Assembly: GCF_000315625.1 (NCBI RefSeq)
Contig: NW_005434652.1
Coordinates: 293,132 to 357,131 of the forward strand
Length of the DNA stretch: 64,000 nt
Source of the DNA: Guillardia theta CCMP2712
Lineage: Eukaryota; Cryptophyceae; Pyrenomonadales; Geminigeraceae
Direction of reading: 5' to 3'
The position numbers were made by a program, and so were the translations under genes. The notes under the pieces were generated by a model. The model did not search any database. It saw only the letters and a list, made by a program, of their open reading frames with translations, and was not told where the DNA came from. How positions within the stretch are numbered: position 1 is the first letter of the stretch; every line of letters begins with the position of its first letter. Of the stretch, positions 1-10,836 are shown piece by piece.

Positions 1-580
1 ACAACTGATGGCTACTGGCGGCGGATGGCATGGGTTAATCCTGGACTTCAGCATGTCACATGTGTTTGACAATGATGGAATACCGGACCTCGCTCGGAGC
101 AAACTGCAAGCGGCAGCACAGCGGAAGATCCGAGGGCATCGTAATGCATATGCTCAGCACGTCCCGCCAAAGGCCTTTCTTCCCATCATCGCCAGCACTG
201 ATGGCCTCTTGCAGGACGATGCGTTGCGCTTTCTGTGGTGGCTGGCGGATCGCTCGGCGAACAAGGAAACGGCAGCGCTGGATGGTCTCTCGGCCTCGCA
301 AGACGTCTCAGGTGATCCGACTTGCAAACGCATTCGGTCCAGGATCTTCCGTCAGCTCAAGGCCTCCCTGTCCTACGCTGCCATCATCGCGGGTGCATCC
401 CGGTATGCGTCTCATTCCTTCGGCGGCGGCCACCGCGACATCGCTGGCATGGCCGCGCGGGGACTTGTCCTGCGCGCCGTTAAGTGAAGGTATCAGTTAA
501 GTTTGGGGGACAGCAGTCGGCAGGATTAGGTTTGGTTCTCGCTGTCTTTTCTCTTCTCGCCGTTTGGCCTGTGCGACAGT
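1..580 (+). mobile_element. LINE 3' fragment (C-terminal endonuclease domain plus 3' UTR)
   Basis: The reading frame to 487 encodes the last ~157 residues of the same LINE protein that ends at 13166 on the other strand. The two copies align over 1-580 and 13069-13652, in opposite orientation, with two substitutions seen, one extra codon and one extra G in the 13-kb copy. The protein has an LDFSM acidic strand, conserved Lys and Tyr, then a FLPIIASTDG segment typical of the restriction-like endonuclease at the C-terminus of RLE-type LINEs. Similarity stops at GTGCGACAGT (571-580). The copy runs off the left edge, so its true length is unknown. The single G difference gives the two copies different last codons. 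Confidence 0.8.
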
Positions 581-1625
581 GAAGGGGGTTGCCCTTTGAA
601 AATAGGGGAAGCCGGCTGGAGTTGAAGTGCACTCTGGTACTAAAGACTAGACTACTGGGTGGGGTTATCCAAAGTATTGGGAAATGGGGTACTTTAACAG
701 GGAAAATGATGGGTCAGGGTACTTATGGCTACAGAAAGGGGGTAGGGATATTTATGTCGACGGGTGGGGTCTGTGAGAGTACATGACGCGGTCAGGTGAC
801 CGCGAAACGTGTAAAGATGCAAACCACCCCCTCATTGATCATGAAATATACCGGTAATACAGCGTTCTTGACAATGTACCGGTGTGTTCATAGCTTATCT
901 TCAGCCATGGGCGGGGGGTAAGGGTGATGGCACCTAGCGATGCGTGCGTACCCCCACCCCTGGACTCTGGACGTCTTAGCAAATCATCTTGAAGTACCCA
1001 TATGCCAACAGTTCTTTCAAGGGGTACTTCTACATTGTAGTAAGCAAGAGTCACCCCCCCACCCCCTCTCTCTCTACCTGTACCTCCCTGACTCCGTCTT
1101 TAATAAATCAGTTTTTAGAGTTAAGTGGTCAGCCCCAGTCATGTCTATAGGCAACCCCGTAACCCTACCCTTTACATTTATACCCCATTTCCTTTGCACC
1201 CCTACCTATCTTTTGATAGTCGAATACCCCTAAAAATGACTCATATCATTTACACCCACCCCTTGTTCTGGCGAACCCTACCAATGCTGAATCTAGCTTG
1301 TCGACACTATGTTGGGTACGTTGCGCCCCGGAAAACTTCGGGGTGGGGGTGAAAATGGGGGGGTGGGGGTAGATGACTTTAATCACCCCTACCCCCCTTT
1401 TCGTAGAAGTTTCCAATGTGGCCGTTCCGCTGCTTAGGAAGGTGATACATGGGTCTAAAAGTACCGGTTCTTTCATACTGATTTGAAGGGTCCTGTGCGA
1501 CGAAAGGGGGTACAAGTAAGCGAAGCTAGAAAGGCAACAGACATGGGGTGGAATATGGGAGGAGGTGGTATTGAAGGGGTGGGGTGGGATGGGGGGAAAG
1601 AGTGGTGGGAGGAAATATCCTGTGG
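575..1625. repeat. GGGTA/TACCC strand-switching island
   Basis: Intergenic stretch with no convincing gene. Purine-side words (GGGGTGG, GGGTAC, AGGGGG) fill about 585-930, the complement (ACCCCACCC, CCCCTACC) fills about 945-1290, G-words return at 1325-1380, and more G-words lie at 1500-1620. Short open frames inside are low-complexity products of these words. Confidence 0.6.
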
Positions 1626-1844
1626 CATTACAGGAAGCACTAAGCGCAAGGGAGCAAGACCAAGGGACAAGCAGTCGAGGAGAAGAGAAGAAGAGCAACG
1701 ACCACATCAGAGTTCAGCAAAGACATCTCCGAACAGCAACAGCAAGAAGAAGAAGGAGAAGCAACAGCTAGGACAACAACCAGAAGTACAAAACAACAAA
1801 GAAAGTTAACTAGACAAAACGAAGAACAAGCTTTGCTATTAGAA

Positions 1845-2291
1845 ATGGAGAACGATAGAGTATCTAGGTATCACAAGCTCAAGGGACTGTTTCAGTTCCG
1901 TCAGAAGGAAGCGGCAAAGCATTTGGTGAGTGTTCTGATGAGATCGAAGTGAATGGAAACTTACACTCTGTTACAGGGCGTCTCGTTGACTACCATCAAG
2001 AAGTACTGTCGTCAGGCAGGGATTCACAAGTGGCCTTACGCAAGGGAGAACATCGAAGTTAACCCGAGGTCAAAGCGACAGCAAAAGACCGAGTACATAC
2101 AGGAGAAGGCAGCGAGATGTGTTGGAGCTCTCAGTGACGAAAACATGCTCGTGGAAAACAGCCGTATCCTCAAGCGACCCGAAGTTTCGGCGGAGCACTC
2201 GCTATTGAACAACTCGATGGTTCACATGAAAGTTGTGCTTGAGAGCGACTGGTTCCGAGACGCGTTCGATTATATCGAGACCGCCATATGA
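1845..2291 (+). CDS. RWP-RK domain transcription factor (short)
   Basis: Spliced model join(1845..1925, 1977..2291), 131 aa. The 51-nt intron has a GTGAG donor and a TTACAG acceptor and sits inside the DNA-binding motif. Joining the exons restores the RWP-RK signature: LFQF, QKEAAKHLGVSLTTIKK, then CRQAGIHKWPY. Family members are plant and protist transcription factors, linked in algae to nitrogen responses and gamete identity. The core here reads HKWPYAR rather than the canonical RWPYRK. ATG 1845 is the first in-frame Met; the frame stays open upstream to 1644 with charged, Gln-rich sequence, so a longer N-terminus from another exon is possible. There is no sign of a PB1 or GAF domain, so it resembles the short RKD type. 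The DNA target is unknown. Confidence 0.85.
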
Positions 2292-2710
2292 TAGAGCAAA
2301 TCACATGTACACTAGATGAGACTGGAGAGTTTCTTACTGGGGTGGAAATCGAATCCTTCTTGTCTCATCATATCGATTCTGTATAAACTAAATCAATTCC
2401 GCAAACATATTATGTCTAACTTGATCATTACAAAGGATGTCTTGTTGCTCTTGTCTGGCAAGTTTTCTACTGTCCAAGGATATCAGCATTGTTTGTAGAG
2501 CTGGTAGCTTTGACAGATCCTCATGTCGCTCTTGCACTAGATGCATGCCTTGCAACATAACAGCTCAAAGATCGGCACAATCGTTGATGTCCTGTGTTGA
2601 AACTCGAACAGAACACAGGGAGGTCAAATCGCTGATGATCGCAATTCATCGTTTATTACATATGCACAAAAGACTGCCTTTGGCTCAAATTACATCCTTC
2701 CCATCCAGTG
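2292..2710. other. Convergent intergenic space
   Basis: AT-richer spacer between the stop of the RWP-RK gene and the stop of the TMEM184-type gene on the opposite strand. It should hold both 3' UTRs. I see no gene or repeat in it. Confidence 0.5.
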
Positions 2711-5700
2711 TCACTTAGGAGGCTTGCCAAGTAGTTCAGCCCGCAGCTGCTGGAGGGTCGGTCGAGCGTGACCTGCAGACACACGTTAGCAGTAGACCTC
2801 CTCCTCCTCCTCCTCCTCCTCCTCCTCCTCCTCCTCCTCTTGCTACTGACCTGGCTTGTGCTCCCCTTCATCGGTCGTTTCCTTGACATGGTCCACGCTC
2901 TCGCTCGAGGGCTGCGACTCGATGGTGATGATGGTTGTGGTGCTTGTCGAGTCGTGGATCTCAATGTTCTGCGTTCGATTTGCCTCTGCAAGGAGTGATG
3001 CGTCACAGCAGCACAAGAATCACCATGGTGCTCTTACTCGCTGCATGAGCCTGTACGCTCTTCTCCTGCTTCAAGACCTTGCGGACAATCGTCTTCTTCG
3101 TCTTGGCAAGGTACTGTCAAAACTCCATCATCAATCCTCGTGAAAGGCTGTACAACAGGAGCGAGCAACCTGTTTGCCCTCTTGCATGATGTCGGTCGGG
3201 AGCATGTCGACGATCGCTGCCCTGTAGAGTATGGATCAATCCGAGCATTGTTCTCCTTGCTCTGTTTACCTTGGCCCTTTGAGCAGGGCGTGCGACTGAT
3301 CGAGGTACTTTGAGAGAGGTCCACCTGTGAGGGAGGAGATGAGGGCGAGAGCGAAGCATCATCAACGCAGACCTGCACGAAAATCGGTGTATGGGAAGAA
3401 CTGCGATGAAAGGAACAGGGCTCAGGTCAAGACAGCACGAGGAAGGCAACTCAAGGCAGGGACTTACAGCATGCAGGCAGATGGCGTACACGAACATCTC
3501 GATCACAACGAGAAGGTTCTGGAGTCCTTTCGCAACGTCTTCGGACCTGAGCAGGAAGGTTACGAGCGGCAGCAACTTGAGGCATAGAAGACGTACGTGT
3601 ATTCCAAGACTGGTGGGATCATGTCAACCTCGACAAGGAAGGTGACGATGATTTGCTGCCACCAAGAGAAGAAGACGACAGCCTGAGAAAGAGTTTACTC
3701 TCCTGGACTCAAGGGAAAGTTCTGCGGACCTTGACAACCAGGAACTTTCCGAGAGGATTGAGAGACATGAGCTCCTTTTTGAGCTGCAGGAAATTGCATT
3801 TGTGAGATGTGCACACAAAAGGCAGCTCAAGGAGAGGGAGTTCAGTGTCGGGAGGAAAACAGAATCAGTAACTTCAAAACCATGGACAAGACCAAAGACA
3901 CAGACTCCGCTGTGCTTTAGTGGCATGCAAGCAAGAAGAGGGAGGAAGGGAGGGGAGAGGGAGAAAATTCTCACTTCGATGTAGAAGACAACTAGGCAAT
4001 AAAGTGCCCAGCACTGAGAGCAGTTGATGATGATCAGCGTCCAGACATAGGCTTTGTCCACCGAGAAATGTCCTTCTCCATACCTAGAAAACAATGAGAA
4101 GGACGAGGGGCAGGATTGAAGAAGCGATGGAACAGAGAATGATGCCAAGCCATCTTTAGACAAGAAAGGGGACAGAAAGCATTTGAGAGCCGCACATGTC
4201 GTATTGTTGAAAGATTATGACCATGACAGCGACAAGGGTCCTGATGAACACATACTGCAAAAATATTAGGATGAAGTAAAGTTAAGGAGATGATCGAAAC
4301 CTGCCAAACACCAATCGATGTCCGACGAAGAAATTGAGTGTCCAGTGTCCATTGTCTGCAGAAGCTCTCATATTAGTGCACTTCTCACGACGTTCATCGG
4401 GGTTACTTCAAACAACAGCACGGTGCGATGTGTTTGGCTTTGTTGGTTCCTTTCTCCGATGCTAGCTTGGCCATCTTTCGTACACAGATTAATCCCTATC
4501 ATCAACATCTACGAATTTCCGTACTTTTGCCAGGGCAATATCGGGTGGTCCCATGAATTCAAGCAACAAGCGGAAAAAGGAGTAGACGACATAAGCCTTG
4601 CAGGAAAGGGGAGGGTAAGATTCAGAAACGCGAGACGAGAGAAGGAAGATGACAGACCTCGTAAGCTTCTCGAAGAGTCTCCATGATGAGTTTGTGGTCG
4701 TTGAATCTCAATGCGAGCCAGGACTCAATCTATGTGGCATTAGTCACTGCGGAAAAGTTGCCTTCCCGAACACATCCAACTTACTGAGTAGATAGGCACC
4801 ATCCATAAGATGCGGATGTAATGTCTTTGTAAAGGAGAAACGTAATGCAAGATGTGCATGTGAATGTCATGAAGAGAGATCGGAACAGAGACGGCCACAA
4901 AGACAGCTCCTATCGCCCATGCAAGCACATGTTCCCCATATTGCTTCTGAATGACAAGTTGTAGCGAGAGGAAGGAAAGGAGGCCGACCAAGATGAACGT
5001 AATCGCTAGCATGATCCGACTTGTCTCAACCCACCATCTGTTAACGTGAACTCCATACATGGAGATGAAGTTCGCTGTCGGCGCTTGCCTCGGTTCATCA
5101 TCATCCGCATGCGATGTCGATGAAGCTGCGTGCTTTTCACCTCCACCCTGAGGATCCGGATCAGAAGAAGATTACACCGAAGCCTTCAAAGAGACAAGAT
5201 AGCACTACACGTACCGATTCGTGAGATTCCTCATACTCATAATCTTCAGAGCACCAAATTGCCTCCTGTTGATCGGGTCAGCAACAATCCGTTCAATGCA
5301 GCAGACCCTGGACGAGTCGTCAAGACCTGGAAGTCGAGATCATCTTCGTCTCTATTCCACAACGGTTTCACTTCTAGCTTCTGTTGTCTTACAAGCTCGC
5401 GCAGCTCCTGCACTCTCCTCGAATATTCGCTCTTCTTCGTGCCCGACGACGACTCAGACGCTGCAGAGGAGTTGGCCTTGTGTGTTTTAGGCTTGCTTGT
5501 GAAGGAGGGAAACAACCCAGAAAGCCTTGCCTTCCAGCTCTTGCTCTCATCTGTAAGGAAACAGAAACACGCACATCACATTGTCGAAATCATTCGCATG
5601 CGTTCAGTCAAACCTGCATCCACGAGCTTTTGATGCATGCTTTCAGAGCCTTTGGAACAGCACAGAAAAATTTCAGAACAAACAAGAACAACAATAGAAA

Positions 5701-5784
5701 AGTCTTGATACCATTGACTGAAAGATCTCCAGCCTTCTCCAACGCATCATCGTTGGTGGCACTACCAACCCTCCCTTTTTCCAT
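2711..5784 (-). CDS. TMEM184 / organic solute transporter alpha-type membrane protein
   Basis: Nineteen-exon model, complement(join(2711..2772, 2851..2985, 3038..3113, 3170..3221, 3270..3324, 3373..3400, 3468..3575, 3629..3682, 3730..3783, 3975..4083, 4196..4254, 4301..4355, 4407..4465, 4525..4596, 4658..4729, 4785..5147, 5215..5265, 5327..5550, 5712..5784)), 586 aa; every phase closes. Joined exons give the family pattern in order: HDIHMHILHYVSPLQRHYIR and VPIYS, ETLREAYEAYVVYSFF, APCCCLK, FLRRTSIGVWQYVF, YGEGHFS, LNPLGKFLVVK, FFSWWQQ, EDVAKGLQNLL and VIEMFVYA, FFPYTDF. Such proteins are seven-pass membrane proteins (Solute_trans_a family) with poorly known substrates. The ~140-residue N-terminus and the acidic Ser/Thr-rich C-terminus are soluble and not recognised. 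Introns are about 50 nt except one of ~190 nt. Confidence 0.85.
2796..2842. repeat. (CTC)n/(GAG)n microsatellite in intron
   Basis: About 14 trinucleotide units lie wholly inside the last intron (2773-2850) of the TMEM184-type gene. The Arg-rich frame it creates on the minus strand is therefore not protein. Confidence 0.8.
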
Positions 5785-6629
5785 GATGGTTCAAGTTTGG
5801 AAAGGATATGGCAGCAGGACTTAGAGTCCAAAGGGGAATGGAGTATCGATGGACTGAAGACTCAGAAACAGGATCCGGTAAGAGTGAACAAGCTTTCCCT
5901 TTCTTTAGTTTTCCTCCATAACACCGCTCTGCTAATTCCTTCGGGGATGTTGCAACCAAACAGAAAAATTGTTACCCCCGTTTGCTGATTTGCCTTCTCT
6001 CACTCCACCCACAACATCTGCATCCCAAAAAGCGCTTTAAAGCACGAGATTCCGCCATCTCCTTGTCTTCTCTGACCATGTTCCATCTTCCCCTTCTCGT
6101 CTCTTGCCGTCCCTAGTAATACATTTTTCGCCATGGCGGGATTGGGGACTATCAATGGAAATATTTTGGCAATCCAAGCATTTTTGGGCCTAGGTATATG
6201 AATTTCTTCATATCTTGATAGGACCTTGTCCTAGGACTAACTTCAAGATTAACATCTAAATTACATGGTTCGAAAATTGACTACACAGGGTTCTAGTCAA
6301 ACAATTGAAAACTTGAACTACCCCTACCCCCAATTTTCGCTTCAAAATGACCCACTATGCTATCTCTGGATCATTCCCCTAGAGTTCCAAACTTTACTCC
6401 CCCAAACATCGCCACTGTAGTTTTGAAAAAGGGGCACGAAACTGAATTTATTTGATTTAAATTAAGCTTTCTGATAATATATTTGAGGAGGCATAGTGAA
6501 TTTTATTGAGTCAAGCCTTTGAAGGTCGCCGACCGTGTCCGGACTCGGTCACGAGAGTCCGTCCGGCCCGAGCCTGTTCCGGGCCTCAGTCCTGCGGCGC
6601 TTTATTATAGCCTATCATAGTGTGTAGTA
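5785..6629. other. Intergenic region upstream of the TMEM184-type gene
   Basis: No gene found. Holds a small CCCTACCCC patch (about 6310-6410) and a GC-rich patch (about 6525-6600) with GGACTCGGTC and GAGTCCGTCC words like those of the larger GC islands. Confidence 0.5.
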
Positions 6630-7040
6630 AACATGAAAGTCAAACTCAGTCAGTAGTCAAAGACTGCCCGGCCGGTCAAACGAAGATTCTCCGAGTTGTC
6701 CCAGTGAAAAGCCTCTTTCGTTTCTTTAAGTTCTTCCTTGCGGCAGTGCGGCCTTGGCAGAGTCTTGACTTGACTTCTCCCGGCGGCGTCGACCGTCGCT
6801 AGCGAGTAAACCTGTCCGACAGGCTGGACGGTCCAGCCACACCTTGACATGTAAATCAGTGGTAACATGTGGCAAGTTGTTTTGCGACCTCGACAAGCGC
6901 CAAGCAGTCCCAACAAACAAAGAAACGCCATCGACGAACACCTCTATGAGGGCAAAGCAGAAGGTTAGTTGTGTTCAATCCAACAAGTGAGAAGCTGTCA
7001 ATCTGTAACTCGGAGATGTGAACAATGGCTTGTTTGAGAC
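6630..7040 (+). pseudogene. Microgene family copy A (degenerate)
   Basis: Resembles copy B at 7960-8365 in pieces. Shared upstream block CATGAAAGTCAAACTC with GTAGTCAAAG, a middle block CCTCGACAAGCGCCAAGCAG, a block ATGAGGGCAAAGCAGAAGG, and the trailing TCTGTAACTCGGAGA. No open frame links them, so this copy looks decayed. Function unknown. Confidence 0.55.
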
Positions 7041-7959
7041 CTATCATCGGTACTTGAGGTACGGTACGGTGAGAGACCAGGTAAACTGATTCGTATTACA
7101 GCTCACTGTGCTAGGACAGGCTGATACGTATGATAAACTGTACGGATGTTGTGTACACGATATAGAGTGTGACGATGCAACAAACGAGATAAGGACGAGT
7201 GTGATAGGATAGAAGATAGAAGTCTTTTAGTATACTTGAAGTGAACTAGGCACATTCAGCACACTTGCAACTTGATGTGCATGCAGGGAGAATGAAGGAG
7301 GCCGATCGCTAATGATGACGTCTGGAAACTCATGTAAACAGCAACAGTGATATCTTGGTTTCGGGGAGGGGGAGGGGGGTGGGGGGGATGGTTGTCCCTT
7401 CGAGAATGAAAGAGATCACCAGAGCAATCACTGCTTCGTTTATTTGAACACAACGAGCACGATAGACTACCGCTGTCGGCTAGGACATAAACCTATTGCC
7501 CGAGCATTGCAACATTGAAGGTGAATTTGAAGCAGAAATTCCCATCCCTGGAGGTTCGCCTCCGGTTTGCCACGTGTGCCCTGTTCCACAACGGAAAGAT
7601 GTGTGACCGCAACCTTAGCACCGCAGCAGGTGACCTGCCATCTGCGCTTTGGAAAGCCCTTCACCGTGCCGTACCTGTCGTGTCTTTCTGTGAACGATTT
7701 CCTGTTTTCTTGTTGCCCTCACCCGGTGACCCGTGAACACATCCTACTTGCGTCGATGCCTTAACGTTGTGCTTTCTTTCTCTGAGGCAGACTCATGGGC
7801 CCTGTCAGCATGCTGACAGGGTCGCCTTCGAAGCCATGTCACTGCCATGCTGTGGCTGGATGAAAAAAAAAAACATTACTCATCAGACCCCTTCGTTTTG
7901 ACTCAATTGAACCGGTAGTGACCGTATGAGTTCTCGAACTTGAGTTAAACGGCCAGGGA
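7041..7959. other. Intergenic, no gene seen
   Basis: Short frames only. Contains a G-run patch (7365-7390), a short inverted repeat at about 7800-7822 (CCCTGTCAGCATGCTGACAGGG, palindrome-like) and an A-run at 7862-7873. Could be a hairpin or terminator-like element; no function assigned. Confidence 0.4.
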
Positions 7960-8365
7960 GCTGTAAAAGCATGAAGGTCAAACTGTAGTCAAAGCTTTTG
8001 GTTGTTAATTTATATAACAACCCATCCCTACTCTCCACGCTCCACCTTCTAGCGAACCCGACGATCCTTTCTCTTCCCTCCAAGTCTTGCCTGCTCTCAA
8101 CCTACCACAGCCTGCATCTTACCCATCCTGCTCTACGAATGGTTGCAAATACAAAGAACAACCAAGCGCAAGGCGCTCTATCACCATCGTCAGCGAGTCC
8201 TTCTACCTCAGCAATCGCCAAGCAGCCCCCACAGACAACACAATGCCACCAACTAGCACCTCAGGCAGAGTCAAAGAACCAACGCTTGCGCGTGCTCAAA
8301 ATCCGCTCCTTAGAAACGTGATGAGGGCAAAGGAGAAGGTCAGCTTGATCAACAGCAAGTGAGCA
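7960..8365 (+). pseudogene. Microgene family copy B (frameshifted)
   Basis: ATG 8140 starts the same MVANT N-terminus as copy C at 10429. A net 2-nt length difference before the shared ATCACC block moves the conserved part (RSITIVSESFYL, later NPLLRNVMRAKEK) out of frame; read from that ATG the frame ends at 8321. The conserved part stays open to 8362. TATA-like TTATATAAC lies near 8010. Either a pseudogene or a gene with a different start or splice. Confidence 0.5.
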
Positions 8366-10099
8366 ACAAACTATCATTCTGTAACTCGGAGACGAGAACA
8401 ATTATTCATTTGTGTCCAATGTACATTAGATACAGCGTAAGACCAAGTAAAATATTTTGTCTGATAGCAAAAACCATTGAATAAATGTGCTTTGTCAGCA
8501 GACATGCCTCAAAGAATCCAAATCCCTTCTGCACCGAACCAAGCTCATACCGCAAACAAAATCGCACGTGTCAAGGAAAGAGATTCATGTCCTAGCGAGC
8601 AGCAGTAGCCTGCCCTGTTTGTTGTGATCCAGTAAACACAACTTCTGCTTGTTCTGGCAATCTATATTGAAACATTATTGATTGCAGAAACATGACTCTG
8701 GTCAGCAGTGAATGAAGTCCCGTCCCATGGATAGCTTACTGCATCTTGTGCTATGGTCCTTCTCCTATGATACACAATAGCCATTACTTTTTACTGAATA
8801 GCGCCCACTTCAACTTGTACCTCGTCCTTGTTGTTACATCGTCACAATGGTTGCACGAAGGATAAATGCGCTCGAGGAAGCGATGAATCAGGATGATTCC
8901 TCTTGCCAACGCAATCTGCTCAGAGACACATACGTGCAGCAATGCTGAAGACAAGAGGGTATCATGCATTTTGATCGTGTATATGTTGTATACACAATCT
9001 TGCGTAAGACCTTGAACTCCGATGATCTTAGGATCACAATTTATTAAGCACACTGAACACTCATCAGATCAGCACCATCGTCGTCCTATTTCCCTACGCT
9101 ACGTCCAAGAGGCGTCCGGTATGAGCCCAGGATACAACAGTATGTGTGCCAAGACAAGCTGGGAGATTCTTGCACATGCATGGGTACTGGGGAGGAAGAT
9201 AACAATCTTTGTTTAAGTCCGAGTTGTGTGTATCATATCCAATGTTGGTCTGTGGTCTACATCTGCTTGATATCGGCAAGTCACGTTAAGCTGCAGTTCA
9301 AGGAATCAGTCAAGCACGCTATCATTGTGCATCATCAGCAATCAATGATGATATCGATGCATCGATCTTTCGATACTCCGATGCCTTATGTTAGTCAACC
9401 CTGCAGTGACACCACGACTGACAGTTTGCACATCCCATCCCAACACCATACGGTCAACAGCTATCAATAAATCATCAGCGAACCCTCACGTCGGACCTTG
9501 ATCGAGATCCTGAATGATGTGACGAGTCCGAGTCAAAATGCGTTCATCGGATATTTTTAGATTTCTGCGTTGATTTCGAAGTTCGAGAACTTTCTTACTC
9601 GAGGCGCTGCAGTGACAGGCTTGCCAGCCTGGCACTCCCTGGCAGGGCAACGTGACCTCATCCTGTAGAGGACCGTCCGACCTGGCAGTCACGGGGACTG
9701 ACCGGGGACCGGCCGGGGGGCGTGTAAAGCTTGCCTGGCTTCAACTATTTGACCATTTGTTTGACCCGCTGATGACCGTCTGCTGCTCAGCCTCGAAACG
9801 GCGAGCTTTCAGAGCTTGTGTCTCCGTACTCGTTCGAATTCTTTTCTCTTTTTTCAACCTGGCCTCTTCAATTTGGAAAAGGGATACCGGAGATTCAAAG
9901 CGCCACACCAAGAGTTCTGTCAGCAACCCGAGTGACAGCGCAAACGCATCGGATGGGGTTTGTGGCCTCTTTACCACTTGGAGAGTACCCCCCTCCTAGC
10001 ACTCAAAAGCACCCGTCACCAAATCGTCTGCCATCAAATTTGAACAAAATTCATGGTCCGTGACTTCAATGAATTCCATGCCATTCTAACGAAGAGAGC
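8366..10099. other. Intergenic, no gene seen
   Basis: No convincing coding frame on either strand. Mixed composition; a GC-rich patch at about 9600-9735 carries GGGGACTGACCGGGGACCGG, similar in words to the GC islands elsewhere. Confidence 0.4.
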
Positions 10100-10260
10100 G
10101 TTCTATGCCACTACCCCCTGTAATTCTTGTACACCCAAACATTTCCCACAATGAACCCCTATCTTGACCTGACCCCCGTACCCCTTTTATGTTGTTTACC
10201 CCCTTGAAAACCGGACCCCCTTATAAAACAACTCGGCACTCCCGTCCCTCTCTATAAAAA
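10100..10260 (+). promoter_or_regulatory. C-rich (TACCCC) stretch with TATA-like boxes
   Basis: The plus strand holds CTACCCCCTG, GACCCCCGTACCCC and GTTTACCCCC words, then TTATAAAA (10221-10228) and TCTATAAAAA (10251-10260), about 170-200 bp ahead of the microgene ATG at 10429. A promoter role is inferred only from position and the TATA-like words. Confidence 0.35.
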
Positions 10261-10428
10261 GATGAGTCCCTTGCAACAGCTACAACATAGTTCCTCGAGA
10301 AGGGAAACATAAGACGTTAACTGTACAATCCTCCGCCCCTCCCCAACGTTGCAAGATCTCCTTACCGCACACAACTTGCTATCTTTCATTGAGATAATTC
10401 TGCACTGATCGCTGAATTCTACTGTCGA

Positions 10429-10668
10429 ATGGTTGCCAACACAACAGAAGCAAGCAACAGGCGCTCCATCACCATCACCAGCGAATCCTTCTATCTCGAC
10501 AAACATATCCCCTCTGTATCGACCGACTCTTCGAAGAGAATGGCACCAACGTATTCAGGTGTCAACAGATCGGCGAGTGGCGAGAAGGACGCTAAGGCAA
10601 ATTTCCTGCTGCAGAACGTGATCAGGGCGAAAGAGAAGAGCGGAATGCATATCAAGCTGGATTCTTAA
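10429..10668 (+). CDS. Microgene family copy C, 79-aa protein of unknown function
   Basis: Single-exon frame from ATG 10429, 79 aa. Its body (RRSITITSESFYL, then LLQNVIRAKEK) is conserved with copy B at 8.1 kb despite many DNA differences, which argues that the protein was once selected. Polar, Ser/Thr-rich, no membrane segment and no known motif. It is the only copy of the three with start and body in one frame. It converges on the PRMT gene, 168 bp away. Confidence 0.5.
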   Translation: MVANTTEASNRRSITITSESFYLDKHIPSVSTDSSKRMAPTYSGVNRSASGEKDAKANFLLQNVIRAKEKSGMHIKLDS

Positions 10669-10836
10669 AATCCAGCTAGATTTGAGTGCATTCGAAAATG
10701 TTAATAGCTGTAGCATATTTCTATCCTCTAAAGCAAAGCTTTGATCATAGGCGTCATATTTCTCGTGTACTTATAAATGAACATATTTGCAGACACCTGA
10801 TCGATTGACCACGTTTGGAAAGGAAAGCTTGATCGT

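Noticed and set aside
2656-3006. Arg-rich minus-strand frame
   Set aside because: Made of a (CTC)n intron and parts of two exons of the TMEM184-type gene read without splicing.
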